NCBI GenBank assembly: GCA_023417935.1
Contig: JAEZDY010000021.1
Location: forward strand, 1 to 64,000
Source of the DNA: Bacteroidota bacterium
GTDB taxonomy: Bacteria; Bacteroidota; Bacteroidia; Bacteroidales; Lentimicrobiaceae
Direction: 5' to 3'
DNA: 64,000 nucleotides
The notes under the pieces were generated by a model. That model ran no database searches, was not told the origin of the DNA, and saw only the letters and a program-made list of their open reading frames with translations. Position numbers and translations under genes: made by a program. Below are positions 1 to 7,148 of the stretch, piece by piece; position 1 is the first letter of the stretch; every line of letters begins with the position of its first letter.

Positions 1-657
1 AATGAAATATGGAGTATTGGCAACTTGTTTTCTTATAATAATCCTACGCATAATGCTTATTTTATCAGGTATTCAGCTGACGGTGACATAATTTTACTAG
101 CTGAGCATATCTTTGATTATTATTCAGCCTTCAGAAAACTGTTGGTAAAAGACAATAATGAAATTGTGATTCTTGGATCAGCGCGTTACACAAATCCTTC
201 TTCCTATAATCTCATGTTATATTGTATGACGGCAGAAGGTGAAACTAACTGGACAACAGCCCTCGGTAATGAGGATCATATTCCTGTTGATCTGCAGAAA
301 GCATCAGATGGCGGCTATTTAATAGGTAGTTCAATTGAAGACCAATTTAATCATGTTCAACCTTATTTGTTTAAAACTGATTCTCTTGGGCTGATTACCT
401 CTGTAAACGATATACAGCCTGCATTTGAGTTTAGTGTTTACCCAAACCCTGCTCATGATTTTATAACCATTGAATCACCCGGCATCACAAGTGGTACAAT
501 AAATTTATTTAATTCACACGGGCAAAAATGCAGGGAAATTGCAATTAACAGCGAACGTTCAACTATTGCTGTTAAAAATCTAAATAAGGGTATTTACTTC
601 TGTATCATAAACTCCGGTTCTGCATATAGTAGTAAAACCATAATCTTAGGCCCCTAA
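1..657 (+). CDS. T9SS-exported protein, C-terminal part (5' end outside window)
   Basis: The reading frame is open from the first base of the window to the TAA at 655, so this is the 3' end of a longer gene. The last 80 or so residues form a type A T9SS C-terminal sorting domain: a VYPNP motif, a beta-rich stretch with the FNSHGQ turn, and a final GIYFCIINSG-like strand. Such domains direct cargo through the type IX secretion system to the cell surface. The preceding part resembles the repeated beta-propeller-like segments of large Bacteroidota surface proteins (phrases such as DGGYLIG), but I cannot name a catalytic function. It is the first of three T9SS cargos in the window. Confidence 0.85.
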   Translation, partial: NEIWSIGNLFSYNNPTHNAYFIRYSADGDIILLAEHIFDYYSAFRKLLVKDNNEIVILGSARYTNPSSYNLMLYCMTAEGETNWTTALGNEDHIPVDLQKASDGGYLIGSSIEDQFNHVQPYLFKTDSLGLITSVNDIQPAFEFSVYPNPAHDFITIESPGITSGTINLFNSHGQKCREIAINSERSTIAVKNLNKGIYFCIINSGSAYSSKTIILGP

Positions 658-674
658 ATCGCTTCACAGGTGGG

Positions 675-702
675 GTTTCTCACTGTGTTCGAAATGACCT
701 GA
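675..702. repeat. TTTC...GAAATGAC intergenic repeat-like element
   Basis: A short G-rich stretch followed by TTTCTCACTGTGTTCGAAATGAC. The TTTC and GAAA ends can pair. I recall closely similar TTTCTC...TTCGAAATGAC strings as dispersed intergenic repeats in many bacterial genomes. Only one copy is visible here, so its repeat status is inference. Confidence 0.35.
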
Positions 703-791
703 GGGGGATTATTTCGTGCATTGTAATAATTTTTCTTAAATTTGTCATAATTTAGGAATTGAAACCTGAAAATCACCTAAATGCGATAGTT

Positions 792-1385
792 ATGGAGAAT
801 TTATGGGACCAGAGGTACGCCACAGAGGCATATATATACGGAACGGAGCCAAACGATTGGTTTGTTGAGAAGTTAAAGATACTGAAGCCGGGCAAGTTGC
901 TGTTACCTGGCGAAGGCGAAGGCAGGAATGCTGTTTGGGCTGCTGAACAGGGGTGGGATGTGACTGCATTCGACCAGAGTTTTGAGGGCAAGGCGAAAGC
1001 AATGAAACTGGCGGCTGAGAAAGAAGTAACTATTGATTACCTGGTTAAAGATTTGAGGTGTTTCAGAGGAGAGGATGAGCAATATGATGCTATTGGTCTT
1101 ATATACGTTCATATGCCCGCTGAATACCGTCAAAAGGTGCACAGGGAGTTTATAAAGATGCTGAAGCCGGGTGGCTGCCTGATATTCCAGGCTTTTTCAG
1201 AAGCACAACTGCCAAACAAGAGCGGTGGACCTAAGGACATAGAGTTGCTATATAATGAAGAGAATTTAAGAAGTGATTTTGAGTCGCTGCGCATACTCGA
1301 GTTCCATAATGTGAGGCTGCATATTGAAGAAGGTTCGCACCACAAAGGTGTTGCTGAAATATTACGACTTTTTGCAAGGAAGTAA
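792..1385 (+). CDS. Class I SAM-dependent methyltransferase (TehB/TPMT-like)
   Basis: A protein of about 197 residues with a Rossmann-type methyltransferase core. The glycine-rich motif I reads LLLPGEGEGRNAVWAAEQG, followed by an acidic motif II (VTAFDQS) and a motif IV-like DAIGLIYVHMPAE. The GEGEGRNA form is typical of small TehB-like or thiopurine-methyltransferase-like enzymes acting on small molecules; the substrate cannot be read from the sequence. I chose ATG 792 because translation from there begins with MENLWDQRYA, a usual start for the family. A TTG at 759 would add 11 unlikely residues. It stands alone between a T9SS cargo gene and a PPTase gene. Confidence 0.8.
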   Translation: MENLWDQRYATEAYIYGTEPNDWFVEKLKILKPGKLLLPGEGEGRNAVWAAEQGWDVTAFDQSFEGKAKAMKLAAEKEVTIDYLVKDLRCFRGEDEQYDAIGLIYVHMPAEYRQKVHREFIKMLKPGGCLIFQAFSEAQLPNKSGGPKDIELLYNEENLRSDFESLRILEFHNVRLHIEEGSHHKGVAEILRLFARK

Positions 1386-1443
1386 TGACCAACTGATTGT
1401 TTTAACGGGTAGTATTAACTGACTTAACTGCTAATTAACATCA

Positions 1444-2124
1444 ATGACCCGTTTATATGCCTGTAAGCTAATAGAAGAAGCCGCTTTTGAAAAGCTTAAA
1501 CCGCTCATGCTAGCGGCGGTGCCCGAGAGCTGTGCCACCAAAGCATTGAGTTACTACCATTCAAACGATGCCCAACGTCATTTAACAGGTGAGCTGCTTG
1601 CCCGTTACGCTATAAGGCAAATAACGGGGAATCACCATAAATTGCCCTTTACCATGGGCGAAAAGGGGAAACCCCATCCCGAAGGGTATAATGGTATTCA
1701 TTTTAATGTTTCACATTCGGGTTCATGGGTGGTGGTTGCCACTTCAGATGCTGTTGTTGGTGTAGATGTTGAGCGAATGCGCAAAGTGCCTGAGGGCGTT
1801 GCCTATCGCTTTTTCTCAGAACCTGAAAAGCAAATGCTTGATGAGGCTGAAAATGATATAGAAAAAGCGCATATCTTCTTCACCCTTTGGACTTTAAAAG
1901 AGAGTTTCCTTAAGGCTATCGGCAAAGGCCTTACGCGAAGCCTCAGCACCTTCACCATATTGCGCCGCCCTGAAGGTGGTTATGTCCTGGCACCTGATGA
2001 TGAAACCGACGGTTTTTACTTATGCACCTTCCCATTTGAGGAAGGATATAAACTGGCTGCATGCGCTGCTGACGACCAATTTAGCAGTGAAGTTAATATT
2101 TTACAAATTGAGGAGATTGTGTGA
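1444..2124 (+). CDS. 4'-phosphopantetheinyl transferase (Sfp type)
   Basis: This 226-residue enzyme would move the 4'-phosphopantetheine arm of coenzyme A onto a serine of a carrier protein. Visible motifs are NVSHSGSWVVVA, VGVDVERM (magnesium-binding Asp) and WTLKESFLKAIGKGL with the catalytic Glu and Lys, all in the order and spacing of the Sfp/AcpT superfamily; the length suits the two-lobed Sfp type. No fatty-acid, polyketide or peptide synthase gene lies nearby, so its carrier protein is encoded elsewhere. It may be the housekeeping PPTase, since many Bacteroidota use Sfp-like enzymes for acyl carrier protein, but that is inference. Confidence 0.9.
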   Translation: MTRLYACKLIEEAAFEKLKPLMLAAVPESCATKALSYYHSNDAQRHLTGELLARYAIRQITGNHHKLPFTMGEKGKPHPEGYNGIHFNVSHSGSWVVVATSDAVVGVDVERMRKVPEGVAYRFFSEPEKQMLDEAENDIEKAHIFFTLWTLKESFLKAIGKGLTRSLSTFTILRRPEGGYVLAPDDETDGFYLCTFPFEEGYKLAACAADDQFSSEVNILQIEEIV

Positions 2125-2201
2125 TTTTTACGATATTTACAGCCGTTAATACAGGGCAAAGATGATGCATTTTTAAAAATAATAATTTTTTCAAGTTCTA
2201 C

Positions 2202-2234
2202 TTGTTACCCGTATTAATAATTTCTATATATTTG
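2202..2234 (+). promoter_or_regulatory. Bacteroidota-type promoter for the decarboxylase gene
   Basis: The -7 box TATATTTG lies at 2227-2234, with a TTG at 2202-2204 about 22 bp upstream, near the usual spacing of the Bacteroidota -33/-7 consensus. The gene starts at 2255, giving a very short leader. Confidence 0.5.
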
Positions 2235-2254
2235 TTTTCAACAGATTACATATT

Positions 2255-3697
2255 ATGAGTTATATAAGGACTGCTTCTGATTTTCGCAAAGAAGCGCATA
2301 AAATGGCTGATTGGCTGGCCGATTATTACGAACAGATAGAAAGTTACCCGGTTAAATCGCAGGTGAGTCCGGGGGAAATAAAGAACAAGATCCCGGAAGA
2401 AGCGCCTCTGCAGGCTGATTCGATGGACGAGATCATGAAAGATTTCAATGACATCATCATGCCGGGTATAACCCACTGGCAGCATCCTTCATTCTTTGCC
2501 TACTTCCCCGCCAATACAAGTTTCCCTTCAATACTAGCCGAAATGCTTACTGCAGGGTTGGCACAACAGGGAATGATATGGGAAACTTCGCCTGCTGCCG
2601 CGGAGCTGGAAGAACGTATGATGCTCTGGATAAGGAGAATGTGTGGGTTACCGCAACATTTCACGGGCGTTATTCAGGATACTGCTTCAACCTCAACCCT
2701 GGTAGCACTGCTTACCGCACGTGAGAAATTATCAGGTTATACCATCAACAGCAAGGGATATACTGAGGGCAAACAATACAGGATTTACTGCACCTCTGAG
2801 ACTCACTCCTCTATTGATAAGGCTGCACGTATTGCGGGCTTTGGCAGTGAAAACATTGTAAGGGTAGCTATTGACGGAAGGCACGCTATGCGTCCGGAAG
2901 CCTTGAAAGAAGCAATATACGACGATATCCTGCACGGTTACATACCCTGTTGTGTTGTTGCCACCATTGGCACCACAGGTTGTGCAGCGGCTGATCCGAT
3001 ATACTCAATCGGTGATGTTTGTAAACACTTTAATGTGTGGTTGCACGTTGATGCGGCCTATGCGGGGACTGCCATGGTAGTACCTATCATGAGGCACTTT
3101 ATCCGTGGTATTGAGCTGGCCGACAGTTACGTGTTTAATCCACATAAGTGGATGTTTACCAACTTCGACTGTTCAGCATATTATGTTGCAGATAAAGAAG
3201 CACTGATACGCACCTTTGAAATACTACCTGAATATTTGAAAACCGAATCACGGGGAGAGGTTAATAATTACCGCGACTGGGGAATACAGCTCGGGCGCAG
3301 GTTCAGGGCACTGAAGCTGTGGTTTGTAATACGTAATTTCGGAGCAGTGCGCATACGTGAATTTGTTACCAGGCACCTTGAAATGGCTGAATGGCTCAGT
3401 GAAATGCTGGCTCTGGAGCCCGACTTTGACCTGTTGGCATTTACACGCTTTGGACTCGTATGTTTCAGATACCAGCCGGTGGGTATAAAAGATGAAATTG
3501 CAGTTGATGAGCTTAACAAGCAGTTGGAAAAACAGCTTAACGACTCAGGCAAGATGTATATTTCACACACCGTGGTAAACGGCAAGTATACTCTAAGGTT
3601 AGTGGTTGGACAAACTTATGTGCAGCAACATCATGTGGAAGCTGCCTTCGAACGAATCATTGATACTGCGAGGAAACTGCCTCCAATTAAAGGATAA
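2255..3697 (+). CDS. PLP-dependent aromatic L-amino acid decarboxylase family protein
   Basis: A 480-residue group II pyridoxal-phosphate decarboxylase. The PLP-binding lysine is K298 in the NPHKWM motif; D266 in HVDAAYAG would contact the pyridine nitrogen, and H184 in SETHSS would stack on the ring. Substrate-binding segments near the N-terminus (ITHWQHPSFFAYFPAN) match tyrosine/tryptophan/DOPA decarboxylases rather than glutamate decarboxylases. The expected product is an aromatic amine plus CO2; whether tyrosine, tryptophan or phenylalanine is preferred cannot be told. It has its own promoter and no neighbouring amino-acid antiporter, so a role in acid resistance through exchange is not supported by context. 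Confidence 0.9.
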   Translation: MSYIRTASDFRKEAHKMADWLADYYEQIESYPVKSQVSPGEIKNKIPEEAPLQADSMDEIMKDFNDIIMPGITHWQHPSFFAYFPANTSFPSILAEMLTAGLAQQGMIWETSPAAAELEERMMLWIRRMCGLPQHFTGVIQDTASTSTLVALLTAREKLSGYTINSKGYTEGKQYRIYCTSETHSSIDKAARIAGFGSENIVRVAIDGRHAMRPEALKEAIYDDILHGYIPCCVVATIGTTGCAAADPIYSIGDVCKHFNVWLHVDAAYAGTAMVVPIMRHFIRGIELADSYVFNPHKWMFTNFDCSAYYVADKEALIRTFEILPEYLKTESRGEVNNYRDWGIQLGRRFRALKLWFVIRNFGAVRIREFVTRHLEMAEWLSEMLALEPDFDLLAFTRFGLVCFRYQPVGIKDEIAVDELNKQLEKQLNDSGKMYISHTVVNGKYTLRLVVGQTYVQQHHVEAAFERIIDTARKLPPIKG

Positions 3698-3727
3698 ACG
3701 GATTAGTTTTTATCTTAATCAGGTGTA

Positions 3728-3759
3728 TTTGACCGGGTGACCACTAATGCATACCTTTG
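3728..3759 (+). promoter_or_regulatory. Bacteroidota-type promoter for tgt
   Basis: TTTG at 3728-3731, a 20-bp spacer, then TACCTTTG at 3752-3759. This is a close match to the TTTG / TAnnTTTG promoter of Bacteroidota. The tgt ATG is 24 bp downstream of the -7 box. Confidence 0.7.
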
Positions 3760-3782
3760 CACCCGTTTATTACATGTATTGA

Positions 3783-4913
3783 ATGAATTTCAAATTAGAG
3801 TCAACTGATCAGCATTCCAATGCCAGGGCCGGGGTTATTAGCACCGGTCATGGCGAAATATCAACCCCTGTATTTATGCCCGTAGGCACCGCCGGTTCAG
3901 TGAAGGCAGTGCATATAAGCGATGTGGACAAGGACATCAAAGCACAAATAATACTTGGCAATACATACCACTTATACCTGCGTCCGGGAACGGATGTATT
4001 GAAACAGGCCGGCGGGTTACATAAGTTCAATGGATGGAGCAGGCCTATACTTACCGATAGTGGCGGGTACCAGGTTTATTCACTTACTGACCGGCGTAAG
4101 ATGCATGAACAGGGTGTAACCTTTCAGTCGCATATTGACGGATCGAGGCACTTATTCTCACCTGAAGGAGTAATGGATATTCAGCGGTTGATAGGCGCTG
4201 ATATTATCATGGCTTTTGATGAGTGTACCCCCTACCCCTGCGAGTATGAATATGCACGCAGGTCGATGGAAATGACACACCGCTGGCTGCAAAGATGCAT
4301 GGTAAGGTTTAATGAAACTGAAGCATTATATGGATATGAGCAGGCACTTTTCCCGATTGTGCAGGGAAGTGTGTATGCCGATTTGCGGAAACAATCGGCT
4401 GAAACCATCGCGGCAGCAGGTGCTGAAGGTAATGCTATAGGCGGATTATCAGTAGGTGAACCTGTTGAAATGATGTATGAATTCACTGAACTTGTATGTA
4501 ACATACTTCCAAAGGATAAACCACGTTATCTGATGGGTGTAGGTACACCGGCAAATATACTGGAAGGCATATCGCAGGGTATTGACATGTTTGATTGTGT
4601 GATGCCAACAAGGAACGGACGTAACGGAATGATCTTTACAAGCGAAGGTATCATTAACCTCAGAAATGAGAAATGGAAGTATGATTTTTCACCTCTTGAC
4701 CCGAATGGCACTTCTTTTGTTGACAGTCAGTACACCAGGGCATACCTGCGGCACCTCTTTGTATCAGGTGAAATGCTCGGCCCCATGATAGCCAGTCAGC
4801 ACAACCTGGCCTTCTACCTACACCTCACAAAAACTGCAAGGGAGAAGATACTTGATGGTACGTTTGCTAACTGGAAGAATGCAATGGTGCCAAAATTAAT
4901 GAGAAGGGGTTAA
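3783..4913 (+). CDS. tgt: tRNA-guanine transglycosylase
   Basis: Exchanges guanine-34 for a 7-deazaguanine precursor of queuosine in Asn, Asp, His and Tyr tRNAs. The 376-residue protein shows the substrate-pocket Asp D92 in LTDSGGYQ, the QGSVY and GGLSVGEP loops, and the nucleophile D271 in MFDCVMPTRNGRNG. The C-terminal zinc site is altered: the classic CxCxxC is replaced around residues 308-315 by NGTSFVDS, although the downstream SQHNLAFYL histidine (H340) is kept. From memory, other Bacteroidota TGTs look the same, so this is probably lineage-wide. The next gene is an LptF/LptG permease, a pairing I recall as common in this phylum. Confidence 0.95.
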   Translation: MNFKLESTDQHSNARAGVISTGHGEISTPVFMPVGTAGSVKAVHISDVDKDIKAQIILGNTYHLYLRPGTDVLKQAGGLHKFNGWSRPILTDSGGYQVYSLTDRRKMHEQGVTFQSHIDGSRHLFSPEGVMDIQRLIGADIIMAFDECTPYPCEYEYARRSMEMTHRWLQRCMVRFNETEALYGYEQALFPIVQGSVYADLRKQSAETIAAAGAEGNAIGGLSVGEPVEMMYEFTELVCNILPKDKPRYLMGVGTPANILEGISQGIDMFDCVMPTRNGRNGMIFTSEGIINLRNEKWKYDFSPLDPNGTSFVDSQYTRAYLRHLFVSGEMLGPMIASQHNLAFYLHLTKTAREKILDGTFANWKNAMVPKLMRRG

Positions 4914-4919
4914 GGCAGA

Positions 4920-4944
4920 GGGCATAGGGCATAGGGGTTAGGGG
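4920..4944 (+). repeat. G-quadruplex-type GGG repeat tract
   Basis: Four G-runs separated by CATA, CATA and TTA: GGG at 4920 and 4927, GGGG at 4934 and 4941. This satisfies the simple four-run rule for G-quadruplex folding with loops of 4, 4 and 3 nt. It starts seven bases after the tgt stop codon, on the coding strand. Confidence 0.6.
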
Positions 4945-4961
4945 TTGAAACTGAGATGTAG

Positions 4962-5022
4962 GGACAGGTCGTGACCTGTCCATCACTGATGCTAGAATAC
5001 CTGTCCATCACTGTTGTTAGAA
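4962..5022. repeat. REP-like palindrome with a 25-bp direct repeat
   Basis: GGACAGGTC (4962-4970), a GT spacer, and GACCTGTCC (4973-4981) form a perfect 9-bp inverted repeat. CCTGTCCATCACTG... at 4975-4997 recurs at 5000-5022 with two mismatches. The GGGACAGGTC...GACCTGTCC core resembles dispersed REP-like elements I have seen in unrelated genomes. It lies between tgt and the permease gene. Confidence 0.6.
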
Positions 5023-5036
5023 ATATTAAATAAAAT

Positions 5037-6113
5037 TTGAAAAAACTCGATTGGTATATAATACGTAAGTTCCTGGGAACATTCTTCTACGCCATAGCTT
5101 TGTTGGCGGTGATCATCATTATCTTCGATTTTTCGGAGAAGGTTGATGATTTCATAGAGAAGAACCCTTCAACCTACGCCATTATCTTTGAGTATTACGC
5201 AAACTTTATACCGTTCTTTATCAATAAGTTCAGCGCACTGTTCACTTTTATCGCGGTAATATTCTTTACCTCCAAAATGGCTGCCGACACTGAGATAATA
5301 GCTATACTGAACAGCGGTGTAAGTTTCAGGAGGTTGCTCCGCCCCTATCTGTTGGCAGCCTCGTTTATTGCACTGCTTTCATTTATTCTTACCAATTTCA
5401 TTATCCCGGAAACGAGTCAGAACATGCACGAGTTTCAGAAAAAGTACCTGAAAGGCGAGAAGTACAATAGTCCCTCAAACATTCATATACAAATTGATCC
5501 CGGCGTATTTGCCTACGTGGAAACCTATAATCTGAAGGAAAATTCAGGGTTCAGGTTTGCGCTCGAAGACTTTAATGCTGAGGGCATGAAAACAAAGATC
5601 ACCAGCGACTATATCCGCTGGGACAGTTTGGGAAGCCAATGGAAGGTGGAGAACTGGGTAAAGCGGGAAATTACAGAAAAAGGTGAGAAGCTTACACGGG
5701 GAACTTCATTTGATACAACGCTCAACCTTAAGCCCGATGATTTCAATATAGATGTTGACTATGCTATATATATGAACTATCAGGAACTGAGGGATTTCAT
5801 TGACAATGAGAAGATGCGCGGTTCGGGTAACCTGCTAAAATTCCAGGTAGAAAAACATTCACGTATGGCATTCCCCTTTGCCACTATCATATTAACAGTA
5901 ATAGGTGTTTCCCTTTCATCGCGTAAAGTACGCGGCGGCATTGGACTTAACCTGGGTATTGGCATTACCATTTGCTTTGCCTTTATCCTTTTCATGCAGG
6001 TGACAACGGTTTTCGCCACCTTCAGTAACCTCCCTCCTGCCCTGGCAGTATGGATACCGAATGTGATGTTCGGGCTGCTGGCACTCTATCTGTTGAAAAT
6101 TGCGCCGAAGTAA
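5037..6113 (+). CDS. LptF/LptG family permease (YjgP/YjgQ)
   Basis: A 358-residue inner-membrane protein with the layout of the lipopolysaccharide-export permeases LptF and LptG: membrane helices near residues 12-32, 55-75 and 98-120, a beta-jellyroll periplasmic domain at about 130-265, then three helices at about 275-355. With LptB it would extract LPS from the inner membrane and feed the periplasmic bridge. I cannot decide between LptF and LptG. Translation begins at a TTG (5037) giving MKKLDWYIIRKF, the normal N-terminus; no ATG fits as well. Co-transcription with tgt is possible, although 123 bp of repetitive DNA separates them. Confidence 0.9.
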   Translation: MKKLDWYIIRKFLGTFFYAIALLAVIIIIFDFSEKVDDFIEKNPSTYAIIFEYYANFIPFFINKFSALFTFIAVIFFTSKMAADTEIIAILNSGVSFRRLLRPYLLAASFIALLSFILTNFIIPETSQNMHEFQKKYLKGEKYNSPSNIHIQIDPGVFAYVETYNLKENSGFRFALEDFNAEGMKTKITSDYIRWDSLGSQWKVENWVKREITEKGEKLTRGTSFDTTLNLKPDDFNIDVDYAIYMNYQELRDFIDNEKMRGSGNLLKFQVEKHSRMAFPFATIILTVIGVSLSSRKVRGGIGLNLGIGITICFAFILFMQVTTVFATFSNLPPALAVWIPNVMFGLLALYLLKIAPK

Positions 6114-6140
6114 TACCCAAATAATTGTTGTAACGATCCT

Positions 6141-6172
6141 TCACCCTCTCCTTGAGGAGACGGCCGGGGTGA
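6141..6172. terminator. Nested hairpin between convergent genes (REP-like)
   Basis: An inner stem TCTCCT/AGGAGA with a TG loop (6147-6160) lies inside an outer TCACCC/GGGTGA pair (6141-6146 and 6167-6172). There is no T-tract. It sits between the permease gene and ispE, which converge. It may end transcription or be a copy of the CTCACCC...AGAGGGTGA intergenic repeat known from several genomes. Confidence 0.45.
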
Positions 6173-6192
6173 GGTGCTTACGGCTGAATCAA

Positions 6193-7002
6193 CTACTCTC
6201 CCGTTAAACCACTCCACACAAAAGAGTCTTCAAATAACCCTGCTACATCAGGTTCTTTATGGAATAAGCCATAAATCGCTGAGCCACTGCCACTCATGGA
6301 TGCATAGAAAGCGCCGGCCTGATATAGTTTATTCTTTATGGCAGGTAGTTCAGGGTGCTGATTGAAAAGGGGTTCTTCGAAATCATTGACCAGTAATTCG
6401 GGCCAATTGGCTTCATTCTTAAGCAACCTGGATGCATCAGGCAGTTCTGTACCAGATGGTTTCACCATACTGTAGGCACGTGCAGTGGAGATAGAAAATG
6501 GTGGTATTACTATAACAATATGGTATTGAGGCAAACGCAGGAACTTATGGGTTGGTTTGCCGGTGTGTTCAACCAATTGAGGTTTGTTAACAATGAAAAA
6601 CGGACAATCGCTGCCAAGCATAGCTGCCATTATTTCAAGTTCATTGTTGCACAGCTTGAGGTTAAATAGTTTCCTGAGAATGATGAGTGTAAAAGCTCCA
6701 TCACTTGATCCTCCACCAAGTCCTGAACCAGGAGGAATGATTTTATGGAGGTGCATCTTAACAGGTTTTACCCCATAAGTACGTTCCATAAGTCTGAATG
6801 CCTTCACGCATATGTTATCATTATCTGTTACATGAATATCCAGGCCGGTGCTGCTGAATTCAAAAACATCAGATGGCACTAGCTCTAATGCATCAGAAAA
6901 GGTTACGGGTATCATATAACTCTGAATGTTATGATATCCATCGGGTCGTTTTTCCAGTATCCTGAGACCCAGATTAATCTTCGCATTTGGAAATACAATC
7001 AT
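6193..7002 (-). CDS. ispE: 4-diphosphocytidyl-2-C-methyl-D-erythritol kinase
   Basis: GHMP kinase of the MEP isoprenoid pathway; it phosphorylates the 2-hydroxyl of CDP-methylerythritol using ATP. The 269-residue protein opens with PNAKINLGLRILEKRPDGYHN, the signature N-terminus with the catalytic Lys and Asp region, and carries the ATP-binding glycine loop PPGSGLGGGSSDGAF at about residues 90-104. A second glycine motif, MSGSGSAIYGLF, lies near the C-terminus. It is a single minus-strand gene between two plus-strand genes, transcribed toward the permease gene. Confidence 0.95.
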   Translation of the reverse strand: MIVFPNAKINLGLRILEKRPDGYHNIQSYMIPVTFSDALELVPSDVFEFSSTGLDIHVTDNDNICVKAFRLMERTYGVKPVKMHLHKIIPPGSGLGGGSSDGAFTLIILRKLFNLKLCNNELEIMAAMLGSDCPFFIVNKPQLVEHTGKPTHKFLRLPQYHIVIVIPPFSISTARAYSMVKPSGTELPDASRLLKNEANWPELLVNDFEEPLFNQHPELPAIKNKLYQAGAFYASMSGSGSAIYGLFHKEPDVAGLFEDSFVWSGLTGE

Positions 7003-7148
7003 GGCAGTGCCTGTTGTTAGAAGCTAAATGGGTGATGCTTCGCCAATTGCAAATATAAGAAAGAATGGTCATAAAATAGATGTTATATGGGTAAACTATT
7101 GGCACCAATCGATCGTTTTATAATAACTTTGTAAGCTCGTTAAGATAT

